This document shows positions 37,915 to 48,988 of a stretch of 64,000 bases of DNA, piece after piece. The notes below the pieces were generated by a model. That model did not search any database. It had not been told where the DNA came from and was given only the letters and a program-made list of their open reading frames with translations. The stretch is from Homalodisca vitripennis (taxonomy: Eukaryota > Arthropoda > Insecta > Hemiptera > Cicadellidae). The stretch's first letter is position 1, and each line of letters opens with the position of its first letter. The stretch covers positions 1-64,000 of the forward strand of contig NW_025777964.1 of NCBI RefSeq assembly GCF_021130785.1, read 5' to 3'. The translations under genes and the position numbers were made by a program.

Positions 37915-40640
37915 TCAGTCATCCATAGGAAGACGCAGTTGGGGGACCTCCTGGGCGCGAATCTCACGGATGTGATCCCACGGTGAGGACTCTGCAGCTT
38001 CCACGAGGCTCGATGTCAGGCCTTCCACGAAGCTCCTGATGGTAGGAACGTTGGACGAAGCCCTGACTACGGTGTTCCTCACGAACCAGGGCGACCCAGT
38101 GGCCCGCCGGAGACACACGCTCTGGACAGCAAGCCTCCTTGCGGTCTTGCAGGTGAGGTGGTACCATGCTGGGGCCGCATATGTGAGCACTGGTCGTATC
38201 AGAGCCGTGTAGAGCAGGACCTTCGACCTGGTCGGTAGCTTCGTGGAGTTGAGCAGGGGGCCGATGCTGCCGAGGCCCTTCCTCGCTTGACCACAGATCC
38301 TCTTTACGTGGGGTGTGAAGGTCAGCTTGGAGTCCAGGAGTACCCCCAGGTACTTGACTGAAGTCTTCCACGGTATGTCGTCGCCGTTGAGTGACAGGTG
38401 ACGGCCGTCCGCTTGCCTCCTTGTTCTTGTGAAGTTGATGGCTTCACACTTGTCAACGTTGACCTTGATCCGCCACTTGGTCAACCAGGGCTCAAGTAGA
38501 TGCAGCTGCCGTTGGATGTAGTGACTGGCCATCCTCAGGTTGGCAGAGTTGGCTGTGAGCAGCGCGTCGTCGGCGTACAGAGACAGCTGTACTCTTGGAG
38601 CCACCGGGAAGTCGTTGGTGTACCACAGGTGCAGGATCGGGCCAAGGACTGATCCCTGCGGCACACCAGATGTCACTGGGCCGGTCGTGGAGGTGTATCT
38701 GGCAACGCTGACGGAGAAGGTCCGGAGGTGGAGATAGCTGCGGAGCAGCCTGAAAATCCTGCCAGGCAACGGAGACGAGGTCAGCTTGAAGAGCAGTCCC
38801 TCGTGCCACACCTTGTCGAAGGCTTTGCTCACGTCTATCAGGACCGAAGTGGAGTGGTGCTTCCTTCCTACAGCCCCGGTGATGTTGTTCAGGACTCTGC
38901 GAAGCTGAAGGGTGGTGGAGTGGCCAGTGCGGAAGCCGAATTGTTCTGTCCTGATAGACGCGAAGAACTCCTCAGGGAATCTCGCCAAGACGATCTTCTC
39001 CAGGATTTTGGAGAGCACAGGCAGGAGGGAGATCGGCCTGTGGTTCCCCGGGAAGAGAGGGTCCTTGCCGGGCTTGGGTATCATGATCACCTTGGCATCC
39101 TTCCAGATGGTCGGGAAGTGAGCCAGGCGTAGGCATGAGTTGAATATGCAGGTGATCGTGACGATCACTTAAGCCAGCAGGTTCTTCAATGCTGGAGTTC
39201 CTAAGGAGTCCGGGCCAGGGGCCTTCTTCGTGCGAAGGCGGGCAAATGTGGTCTTGCACTTCAAGTGTAGTCACAGTGAGCAGTGGGTCGTCTTCGTCAG
39301 GTTGGTATTCCTCCAGGAAGTTTTCGATCATTTCGCACGTGTCCTCGTCGTAGACATCCGCGTGTGGGGGGAGAATTGGTCTTCCATGGTGTCGGCGAAG
39401 GCCTCCGCTCGATCTCCAGGGGAGTACACAATGCCACGCTGTCCATGAAGTGGTCGGTTGGTCTTCTTCTCCCCTCGAAGTGCCCTGGAGATTTTCCAGA
39501 TGCCGCCGACACCACCGTCAGCTTGATGTTCCACGAAAACATCCCACGCAGCCGCTCTGTGTTCAGCCAGGAGACGAGAGCACTTCCTGGCCTGGCGGTT
39601 GAAGGTCTGCTTGGCGTGGGGACATCGGGACTGCTGATACTCCCTTCGCAGTCTGCGACGAAGGCGAATCTCCTCTCTCAACTCCTCAGGTAGAGGTGGA
39701 GTGATGTCAGTCCGGGAGAGAGTGGATGACGAGGCCGTCATAGCTTCCTGGAGGGTGGAAGTCAAGTCGTGTACTTGTCGGTCTAGCTGGTCCGGTGACT
39801 CGGCAGGAATTGGTGGTAGCTGATGTCTGTCAGCGAAATGGTTTGCAAAGTGGTGCCAGTTGATCTTGGTGAGACGAGTAGGAGGATATGATGGCGCTCC
39901 GTCGTCCGGGAGATCGAAGACAACTGGCACGTGGTCTGTCGATGAGATCAGACACTGCAAACAGTACCTTCGATGTGTCCGTCCACGAGTCCAGCTAGAC
40001 CGAGGTTCGCAGTATGTCCGGGCGTAGGTGCACGTCCATTTTGGTTGTAGTGCGTGGGCTCCTCAGGTGTCAGTAGTTGGATGTGGAGTCGGTTGTCCAG
40101 GTGACGGTGGTAGACTTCTGCCGTTGGAGATGTGGTGGTCAGGGCATCCGCCAGTCCAGATGCTTTGCTTGAGGTCCCCAGCATCAAGTGCAGGGGAACC
40201 ATGACGCAACAGCGGCATCAAGGCAGCGCAGTTTTTGCAGAGTGTTTTAGGTGGGGGGGATTGTAGACGGAGGCGATCTCCAGTTCGGCTCGCTGTAGAT
40301 AGATGTGCAATCCAGGGTGATCTCGGCTCCTGGGGCAGGGACTGCTGCTAGGAGACGACGGGTCACTCGCCGATGTTTCATCATGATCGCCGAGCTTCCG
40401 CAGGGTCGGTTGTTCTGCAGCTGCCTATCGGTGCGGTATACTGGTAGTTGGGTGGATGGCTGAAGCGATCTGTCGCCCTGAAGTGAGTCTCCCTGTAGAA
40501 GAGTGATATAAACGTCCACATCCATTTTTCAGTTTGTAGCTGCCCGAGTTCCAGCCGCTTGTTTGCCAGCCTCGTCGGCGTTCCAGCTGACAACTCTCAG
40601 CTTACCCTTGTACGGTGGCGGACACCCCCACATGTCCATG
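37915..40640 (-). pseudogene. ORF2 of the Jockey-type element: APE endonuclease and reverse transcriptase
   Basis: Reading down the minus strand: LRVVSWNA at ~40600 and LANKRLELGQLQTEK open the AP-like endonuclease. ETHFRATDRF (~40490), YRTDR (~40440) and SAIMMKHR follow, and SSTDHVPVVFDL (~39940) is its final Asp-His block. A linker runs to ~39330. RT then begins with KKAPGPDSLGTPALKN (~39215). The intact 417-codon stretch 39168-37915 holds NHRPISLLPVLSKILEKIV, DVSKAFDKVWHEG, SGVPQGSVLGP, LYADDALL (both catalytic Asp), the thumb block VKYLGVLLDSKLTF and the C-terminus. There are several frameshifts in the endonuclease, two around 39.25-39.37 kb, and an in-frame TAA at 39169-39171 just inside RT. 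The catalytic residues of RT are preserved. Confidence 0.92.
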
Positions 40641-41266
40641 TGGAGCGTGACATCAACGCCACTATGTTGGTCAGTCAGAAAGAATCTTGATTTAGTCCTA
40701 CCTTGAGATCATGAGGGCAGCAGGGGCAGCAGGATGAGAAGGTCGGCGTGATGGTTTTTGTGGGCGGCCTGGGTTTGTAGTTCAAGGGCCGGTAGCAGGC
40801 TTAGGTGGCTCAGCACGAGGTCTCGGTGTGGGCCTGAGTTCCTGAGTGCTGGTCTGGCGGGGGCAGGAGTGTCCTCGATTGTTGGGTTCTCTAGTTGGTT
40901 GAGAGGTAGGGGGTTTACGGTGTCTCGGAGGTTGAGGTCTTCAGAGTTGAATGAGAAAACGAGCTCCCCGATTTTCCGGCTTCCGAGCTGGGGCGATGGC
41001 GGCGACGTCTCACACATCTAGAAGTCCGTCTTTCTCTCCCGGAGGGCTCCGCGGTGTCATTCTACTGAAGTGGACAGGAGGGGCAGGAGCCAGGAGTTTC
41101 TCGAGGCTTAGGAGGCTCAATCCTGGAGAGGTGCTTTCTCGTTTTTGAAGGTGATTACACCCGCGGTAGTTTGCCGAGTGAGCCTCTCCGCAATTATGTT
41201 AGAGCATCTGGCCGGGGTTGAAGCTTCCCTTTGGGCAGAGGGCTGGACGGATGATTATCACTTAAA

Positions 41267-41887
41267 TCAACATCGTACGCAAAGCGGAGCTTCACGGTGG
41301 CCAGTGGCTGGAGCCATGCCAAACCCCTGGAAGCGGGGTGGCACAGGACTGGTCCGTCCGTCGGCTTTTCGGCGGAAGAGTCGGAGGGGCTGGAGCCGCT
41401 TGACGTTTTCCCCAGACCCGCAGCGGGACGGCCTGAAGTTGCTGAGAGTTTGGCCTCGAGAAGTAGCTGGCTCCATCAGCTGGGCAACTGGAGCTGAAGT
41501 CCCCGGTGGTGTCAGGTGGCCTTTGGAAAAGGCATTTTTTGGGGATCTTTCCGAACCGCGGCGTGGGTTCCCCCTGGCAGCTTGGTCGCGTGCGTGGGAC
41601 CCTGGTAGCTCTCGAGGGGTAATCCCCGACTTCACCCGGGCCGCTGTTCTCCTGTCACGGGTGGCACGACGTTGCTGGGTCGAGATGTGGTCAGCAGGCC
41701 TTGGGTGGTCTCCAATGGGGCGTCGGTAGGTCTCCATCAGGCCGTGGGGAGGTCGCTGGGGCAGCAGGGCGTTGCCGCAATCCGGGGCCTCTAGACGACT
41801 TTTCCGCTGTAAGTCAAAAGTGGCCTTTAAAAAGGCCTTTTGGGGCGCCAAAACCGGGAAACTCAACTTTAGATTCCGCGCAGGCAT
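41267..41887 (-). pseudogene. ORF1-like region of the Jockey-type element
   Basis: A 206-codon open frame, rich in Arg, Pro, Ser and Ala, lies upstream of ORF2 on the same strand, in the ORF1 position. It has no CCHC knuckles or RNA-recognition motif that I can see, although Jockey ORF1 proteins normally end in zinc knuckles. About 600 bp between it and ORF2 is open in pieces only (for example 41017-40709). A short internal similarity exists between QKAFLKATF and KNAFSKGHL, 100 codons apart, caused by a repeated GGCCTTT-rich DNA block at about 41515-41555 and 41818-41850. The frame could be a degraded ORF1 or a GC-rich 5' UTR that happens to be open; the opposite strand is also open for 194 codons. 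Confidence 0.4.
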
Positions 41888-42052
41888 CCATAGTGAGCCG
41901 CCAGTGGGCCCCCGGAAGGCTTGATTCTTCTTCAGGGGGGTGCCGGAGCACGTTCACTCGATGCTCGCCATGAAGATCTGGAAGTGGTCAATTTTTCGCT
42001 CTAGCAGAGGAGGGATGATGTTGGTTCCACGTCCGAGAAGCGGAGTTATGAT

Positions 42053-42064
42053 GGAAAACAAAGC
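42053..42064. repeat. 12-bp target-site duplication, right copy
   Basis: GGAAAACAAAGC, identical to 37727-37738. It is followed directly by the continuation of the interrupted tandem unit (AAATTCTATAGTACTAGAAA). Confidence 0.9.
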
Positions 42065-42409
42065 AAATTCTATAGTACTAGAAATATCTGTAGACCTGAA
42101 ATAGACACTCTTTTGACCCGAAGCTGGTTTCCGGAGACCCGTGTATTCTAATTTCTTGATCAGGGTAACAATGCAGATTCTGGAGCTGGGACGTATATGT
42201 ATAATTAGAACGCAGAATTGCTCCTACACGTAATAAAAAATGATATACGAATTTTTTTAGTGAAACTCTGATAAACACTATTTACCATGAATGTCCATAG
42301 GACTCCTTCATATTATATCATAAGTGTTGGCTTTTTATCTAATTAATATAAGGACTTTCGTTTTGAAAAATTTTTATTTTGCGTGCTGAGGCCGCAGGAA
42401 ACAGCTAGT

Positions 42410-45400
42410 ATAAAAATAAATATTACTATTCCATCTGACAGCTGTCACAAAAATATAGACAATTGAAAAATAATTATTATATATATATATATCTATATAT
42501 TTTATATATATATATATATCTATATATATTATGTATTAAATATCATATAAAATTTGTGTATGTGTCTTTATAGCCAATACTGATACATTTTTATATTTCC
42601 ATTCTATAATCCATTATTTCCTTTTATATATAAAACAGGGCTTATCTTTAGTGTATTATTGTTCACCTGTTTTTTCGCTAGTGAAAATATAAGTGATTCG
42701 ATTGTTATATTAAATGATATAAGATCCTGTAACCGATATCTACTTGCTTTTGCCTAAGAATTTAAAAGCCTTCATTACATTAAAATTGTATGAATCATGT
42801 TCTACTATTTAAATCTACTTTCCGCTATGCTGTTTGGGGTAGCAAGTACAATTACCCCAATTGTTAAAAAAGCATTTTAATAGAACAGTAACAACCATAA
42901 ACAAGTACTTGTTTCCATATGTAACATCACAGGACTGTATTATACAGAAGCCGTTGTATGGTCGTAACTCCTCATCCTGTCTTTGAAATCAGGCCACCAA
43001 AATGGCACGTTTATCTTCAAGATGCCTAGTTTCCTCTTGATATTCTGTGTTTCGTTTCATTGAAAACTGTGTAGAATAAAAGAAAAACATATTTTAGGGA
43101 GACTTAATGTTTGACGTTTTAATTTGTTAATTATCTTCCTCTTACAAAGTTTTAAAAGTAATTGTCCTTCTGTAGAAGTCTGCTTCATTTCAGTAGTTCG
43201 ATTTATCATAATTTTTGGAAACCCCAAAAAATTGGGTTACAAAAAATAGTTACAAGAAAAGAATTATTTAAACGGAAATTTGACGCTATTTTATACCGTA
43301 TTCATTCTCATTACCTCCATAAACATGAAAGACGTTAGATAACTATGTACTAATAATATACCAGGTGTCATAAAAGTCCCTCACTCTACTTTTGACGTTT
43401 GAGCAGAAGTACACCAAACAGCGCCCATGACAGGAGGATATTGTGTGACTTAAAATAATGGTCTTTGGGATCTAAAACATTTAAACCTCCAACTTTAAAT
43501 GGTTATTTATAGGGTTAAAATAAAATCTTTAAACGTATACCCTACCGCGTGACACGATCTGTGAGCTTGATTACTTTTTAATCTTAAATTAATTTTAAGA
43601 CATTTATTTTAATTTATTATGTGTAAGTCATTTGAGCTCAATAACATTAAAATCTGATCGTACCGTTTTGTACTCCAAATTTAAAATTGTGTATTAGGTT
43701 GAAATAGAGAACTCTGGTTTGTAGCATTAGATGAGGGATTAATTAAAATTTCGTTTCACCCCTAATACACCAAATATCGTTGGTGGTAAAAGTTCTCATA
43801 AATATATATAACTACGAATTATATCTCCCTCATGGATATTGCTTGATATATTTCTATTTAAAAGTTAATAAGGATAGCTTGGGACTTTTAGGACATCAAG
43901 TTAATTGATTGACAATAATGAAAATCCTATAATGCCAAACAAGTAAACTCTTTTTTTACCGTACCTTTCCGAGAGCTGTTTAATTGTGTTTTCTTAAACG
44001 TAGGAACAAAGCAGTGAAGTTGTACTTATAATTATTTTAATATATCCTAAAAATACAAAATTGTGATATAAGTGTATTTTTAGATTCATTTAATGTTAAT
44101 CTCTTACACCTAAATTATGTTTAATAGAACGAATCACGCCAATGTAGACCAGGAACATTCTAGATCACAACAGCATTACGAAGAATAGTTCTTTAACCAA
44201 CATTACAGTTTTAATTACGTATTTTCAAGTACGCTCTCACAATAAATCCAGCAGTCTAACCCGTTATCATCGAATTTTGTTTCATACTAACTCCATTATT
44301 CATTACACTTGTTAGAAATTTAGTTATTTGACATTATTATCATTCTATGAATTAGTTAATCTTGGGACTTAGTAGTATAAAGGTCTGACAGATTATGAAG
44401 TCTCCACTCTTACATTTAAAAGATTGCATTTAGTATTCTAATATTTTCCTGGAATACTTTACCGAGGACAACTTTACTTACTAGTTAAAATGGTTAATTT
44501 TCCAAATGAAAGTTTACGTGAGACTTGACAAGAAGAGTGGATGTTTCACAGTATTGAACAATGTTTTATCACAGCTTGGCGTGCTCTTTTCATCCCGCTG
44601 ACACCTAAATACAACAATTATTAGAGGTATTTTTATAAACGGTATTTTTATTTTGAAATTAATTTATGTAAACTTGAAAAATTTCAAATTCTGTGATCAC
44701 TCACAATTAAGTTATTTACTTTATGATGCTATCTGATCATCGTGAAATAATGTTTTTAATTATAATCAAGCTTTTTTTAAATCCAGAATTGTAATTTTCA
44801 TGGAATCTATATGTAGGCAACATTGAGCTCGATCATTGTGTATGCTACTCCTTAGGAGTTTACTGAGCATTAGCAAATATATTTACCTTGCGTTATCGGT
44901 AATCAAATTGTTACAGGAATAAATATCAAGAGAAATACATTAGTGAATAAACTGATTCCAAAAATTTGAGATTTCAACATTTATAATTTATTCATAGAGA
45001 GAAATGTTAAGAGGTAATTCAACATTAACAGTAGGGTATTTAATTTAAGGTAACTATTGAGTTTAAGAAAAATCCCTTACTCTCATAAACTATAATTATT
45101 TAAACACGCAACTAACGAAAATAATCAAAGAAATGAATGAAAGTGATTATATCTATTATCGCACCACGTAACTTTTTCAGATGTGAAATCTAAAGTATGT
45201 GACATACATATCTAAACGCATTCTTGGTGTATGTTAAAGAAATAAATGTGTAACTCCCTGCATACAGCTTAGTCTTCCTCAAGGGTACATGACCTATACG
45301 AGTTATACAATGCGGTCAGTGAAATGCAAACATGGCCGGATGTCACATTTAGATCACGGCAAGGCAACAATACACAACATCCGAGTCCTCTGATTGGTTA

Positions 45401-47893
45401 TTTTCCGGCGCGTTTATGGTACAAGGTTCTGGTAACAATAACTCCGTTCAGTTTGCTCCGATCTGGCTGCGTCATACTATTAAAACTAAGCTTTACAAAT
45501 ATATGATAGCACTGATAATACCAAATGGCTTGAATAAATTAAATTTAAGCACATAAAGCAAATTGAGACAGCAAAAATATTTAATTTGGGTCTAATAAAT
45601 GTATAGTATAATTTGTAATAACATTTATACCTATCTGTAGAAGTGTTTTGTTTTATATATTTTATCAATATATTCCATAAGAACTGTTACAACTATCTGA
45701 AATGTTTAAAATTACATCTGTCCAAAATCACATTAAATTTTAATATTAAATATTTTTAATGTATAGATTTTAGTTAAATAATCTTTGAATTAACATATAT
45801 TGACTAATTATAGTATTCCAAAGAGACCTCGAAAACGTTTGAAATCGTTAATTGTGAAAATGTGGAATGAACCAGTAAAGTATTATGTTGATATGTAAAA
45901 CGTTTTTGGCGTTTAAGTGAGTCATCTAAAGAAACGGTGTCCAAATTACTGGTATGTAATATTAAATCTTACTGTCTAAAACTGGAGGTAAACTTTTGGT
46001 AAATACCTAAATTCACGAACTCCAACGACCTGTATGTAATTAAATTGGATTTATAATTTTATAATAAATCTTCTTGAATAAAGATTTAATGTGAAAAAAT
46101 TACGTATATAGTTCAAACATTTTATGCATCTCTCAGTAAAATATCAGTAAAAAACTTAATACATTTATTTTAATATTGAATAGGAAATAACTAAAATGTC
46201 TATGAAAATCTAGCATCAATAATAGGTAAAAACATTTTGAATTTATTTTATGTGTCTAAATTTAATCAAGGTTTGTGCAAACATAGTTTCGAAATTTCTC
46301 GGTTTTGTTATTTTAAATGCTGGCGCCTAAAATATAATCCCAAAAACAAATTTCTCTAAGCTAATAAAGGAGTTTTTACAACATGTTATTTTGAAATATA
46401 ACTATAAATAAATAGAATGAATTGGATTTGTTTTACAGTGCCTTCTATAAATGTCATAAATGTTTAGTAAGCACCTCCAAGGAGATAATTGGTTAATGTA
46501 ATGAATAGCAATCACACTTTATGTGTATTAACATATACTATTCTTCAACTAACTTATAACTAAATGGAGTAAACAAGCATGATTCATATGTATTGATATA
46601 AACTAACTCACAACTAAGTCTAAACAGCCACGTGTTGTGATCTTCACAGTTTTAAATACTATGTATTATGTTAGATATTACCTTCTTAACACATATTTTT
46701 CAGTTCCTGTGTTTAACAGGAAGGGCATGGTTTACCATAGACCTCCTCTTGTACAACTGTCTCTAAGGAAAGTGTAAATTAGAGATAAATAATGACAACC
46801 TAATATGGATATAGCTACTGTAGGCAGAACGTAATTGACAGAAACTTAATTGGCAGACAACCAATTAGGCCTCGATTCAGTGAACCTACAACAAAGACCT
46901 CAGTTGTTGACTTAGGTTTTTGATGCCATGGTTAACAGTTTTTTGGCAAAGCTATATTTCTCTTTGCATTATGTCGTTAGTTATAGAGTCGTTATGTTAA
47001 AATTTTCTTGAATTGATATGTTTTCCAATTTAAACTATTGCAGGAATGGAACAAACAAAATTTAAACTAATAACATTATTCATTCTATAAGGGTACTGCA
47101 TACAAAATTAAACAATATAGTCATGTGTCTATTAAGTCATATAAGTTAAATAAAAATAATTCTTTCTTTCTTTTTCAACTTGAAATATTTTGAATAATAC
47201 TAAGCATAATAAGTCTTGCATTAGTTAGTGAACGAACGATATAGCAATTATAACGAATGCAATTAAAATACAATAATAGATTTACTAATGATAACTTTCA
47301 CCCTATAATATCACACATAATATAAAACTACTATTCTATTACTTTCCTTAAATCAATATTGCTTTCTTTCAGAATACTAAAATTTTTAATTGCATGCAAA
47401 GCCGTGTATTTACTAGTTTTATTTATATTAATAAGATATTCTAACATACAAAAGATACTAGAATTGTTCATCTGGTTTGTAGGTGTTCGATTTTAGCACT
47501 GATTTTAGGTATTACGAAAAACACTGTTGATTTTATATGGCCAGTTCAAAAACATTAGCGAGTAGATTGCTAAAAGTGTCTTTGGTTTTATTCATTAGCT
47601 AAACTGAAAATCCTTTATTTCTCTAATAAGATGAGGCGAACACCAAACAAAATAAACATACTACATACTTATCTTTCTGTATTCTGTAATTTTAACACTA
47701 TGTGCAACAAAATTTAAAGAATTATTATCCTGAAATTATTTTTGTGAATGTTTTTATTATTATTCATTCCTTAAATTAGAAGCCTAGGGATAACTAGTAA
47801 TATTAGGATGGAAATCATTTGTAGTCCATTAACGAAAAACACTAGCCAAAACAATAGGTTACATGTATAAAGAATACAATGTTTATTCATTTC
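42410..47893. other. AT-rich region without recognised genes
   Basis: Contains an AT microsatellite (42475-42530) and AT-rich spacer. At 45290-45480 there is a patch richer in G, C and CpG that includes CTGATTGGTTA, an inverted CCAAT box. At 47158-47176 a CTTTCTTTCTTTTTC tract after an AATAAAAATAA string resembles the 3' tail of the non-LTR element at 25.2 kb and might be a tiny truncated copy. No gene is supported. Confidence 0.5.
42475..42530. repeat. (AT)n microsatellite
   Basis: Two AT dinucleotide runs with TATCTATA interruptions. Confidence 0.95.
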
Positions 47894-47897
47894 TTAA

Positions 47898-48984
47898 GGG
47901 GAGATGTACGCCCTATACCAGCTCATGTTAATTTTCAAATATTTATGTTCCTTTTTCTCAAGAACTATGATACCTAACGAATTGGAATTTTTAGCACTTC
48001 TAAAACATACTATTATACACAAGCCCTGTCACTTTTAAAGATTTACAATCAATATTTTTGGCTTTAGAAATTTTTTTAAGGATACTCAATATTTTTTTTT
48101 AATTATTTGTTTTTAAAAAAAATTTTATTTTTTTTTATTTTGACCTAGACTTATGAAAGTGGCAGGGATTGTATGAATAGGTACGTTATATATATGATAT
48201 AAATTTCATGAAGATTGGGACAACTAGTTCCTGAGAAAAAGGAAACATTTATGTCAAAAAAGTAAATTTTCGGTAATTCACAAAAAAAACTTTTATGTAT
48301 ACAAAAATATGATTGAAAAGTACCTTTTAAAACATTCCTGCTTCATAGTCTTGTTCCTTGGCCTTATCATCATCAATTAGTTTCTTCCTCACCATTCTTG
48401 CCCGTTTCCTAGCTTGCTTTGTCTCTTCTTCACCAGCTTTTTCGGCTTTCCTCACTCGGTCCTCATCAATCTGACGTAGGGTATAAACACAGTTTTGGCC
48501 TAGCTTTATACCTAGATCATTAAGTACTTTTATTCTGCCTTGACTTCCTTCATTAAAAGTAATAATACTGTCAAAAACACCAAATCTTAGTGTTTGCAGG
48601 CCTACAAAATTTAATTTAGGTATACGCGTCCACAACACAGAATTAAAACATTCTGTGTTTGACCATGGAGACATTTTTTAAGCAGGTCTGGTGAAAATAA
48701 TATTAAAATATTATTAAAAATAATATTAAGTAATATTAAAAAGTGCAAGTTATGTATATTAAAAATGCTCAAAACAATATCCTATCGTTCAGAACGTCTT
48801 CGATACGTCTGACCACGGATCCGTGCGCCCGACTAGCATGTTTATAATTTTTTTTTTAGCATATAAATATAACCCAAATATATATGTATTATATATCACT
48901 GAACTCAGAAAAAATCTATACTTTAAGATAAAAATATAAAAAAAAATATTGATTTTTTTTTACAATATAGGCGTACATCTCCCC
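47898..48984 (-). mobile_element. 1.09-kb TTAA-flanked DNA transposon with transposase remnant
   Basis: Terminal inverted repeats GGGGAGATGTACGCC (47898-47912) and their exact complement (48970-48984) extend imperfectly through a further TATA. Both ends are bounded by TTAA (47894-47897 and 48985-48988). The minus strand encodes the last ~115 codons of a transposase (48674-48327), followed by about 430 bp of AT-rich 3' region. The rest of the transposase is missing, so this is an internally deleted, non-autonomous derivative. TTAA duplications occur in piggyBac and Kolobok elements. These termini do not begin with the CCC typical of piggyBac, so Kolobok or an unnamed TTAA group is more likely; this is inference. 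Confidence 0.85.
48327..48674 (-). pseudogene. C-terminal fragment of a transposase (Mutator-like/Kolobok-type domain)
   Basis: The 115-residue frame starts with SNTECFNSVLW and continues through PKLNFVGLQTLRFGVFDSII, FNEGSQGRIKVLNDLG and CVYTLRQIDEDRVRKAEKA, then a Lys/Arg-rich helix and a terminal YEAGMF. From memory, this layout (an N.SLN..W..CPK..FVG..TL..GV.DA...FN.G pattern, then ...D..R...A and a basic tail ending Y.AGMF) is shared by the C-termini of many uncharacterised insect and cnidarian proteins with a Mutator-like transposase domain. Upstream codons for the catalytic core are absent. The fragment itself has no internal stop, which suggests recent loss. Its position inside a TTAA/TIR element supports the transposase reading. 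Confidence 0.65.
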
Positions 48985-48988
48985 TTAA

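Larger units (their letters stand above)
37739..42052 (-). mobile_element. Near full-length Jockey-type non-LTR retrotransposon
   Basis: A GC-rich 4.3-kb block inserted in an AT-rich tandem repeat and flanked by a perfect 12-bp duplication. It encodes, on the minus strand, an ORF1-like region, an APE endonuclease, an RT and a short 3' UTR. Because the duplication abuts both ends, the 5' end is probably complete. The 3' end is not poly(A): the minus strand closes with a C run (37768-37778) and ACAGTC, then a short repeat of GGACTT next to the duplication. RT motifs (GVPQGSVLGP, LYADDALL, SKAFDKVWHEGLLFKL) point to the Jockey clade. Several frame breaks make it inactive, but decay is modest, so it is one of the younger insertions here. 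Confidence 0.92.
37400..42408 (+). mobile_element. Helitron-like element with ~110-137-bp tandem units, split by a LINE
   Basis: Tandem units are marked by G(A/G)CCG(A)AGTAGGCTTC-type junctions at about 37422, 37559, 37679 and, beyond the inserted LINE, 42114. Other shared blocks are CATCAGGACAACAAGGCTA, GCGTCAGGAAAACAAAG and GATCAGGGTAACAATGCAG, and TACTGAAAATATCTTAGACC versus TACTAGAAATATCTGTAGACC. The element ends at 42381-42408 with GCGTGCTGAGGCCGCAGGAA and ACAGCTAG followed by T, a Helitron-type 3' terminus. Internal tandem repeats close to the 3' end are typical of non-autonomous Helentron/HINE elements. The 5' end is not defined. Removing 37739-42064 rejoins the array. Confidence 0.6.

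Noticed and set aside
38728..39132. Plus-strand open frames of up to 136 codons (38540-39693)
   Set aside because: They lie opposite the RT/endonuclease ORF of the minus-strand LINE. They are open because the region is GC-rich, and they show no domains.
41145..41729. 194-codon plus-strand open frame
   Set aside because: It overlaps the ORF1-like region of the minus-strand LINE and is compositionally driven. No domain was recognised.
43360..43450. ACCAGGTGTCATAAAAGTCCCTCAC as a Tc1/mariner-like terminal repeat
   Set aside because: It looks like the end of a transposon, but I found no inverted partner, transposase or target duplication nearby.
47146..47180. CTTTCTTTCTTTTTC as a 3' tail of another truncated LINE
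   Set aside because: Only the tail-like string is shared with the element at 25.2 kb; the preceding sequence does not align well enough to call an element.
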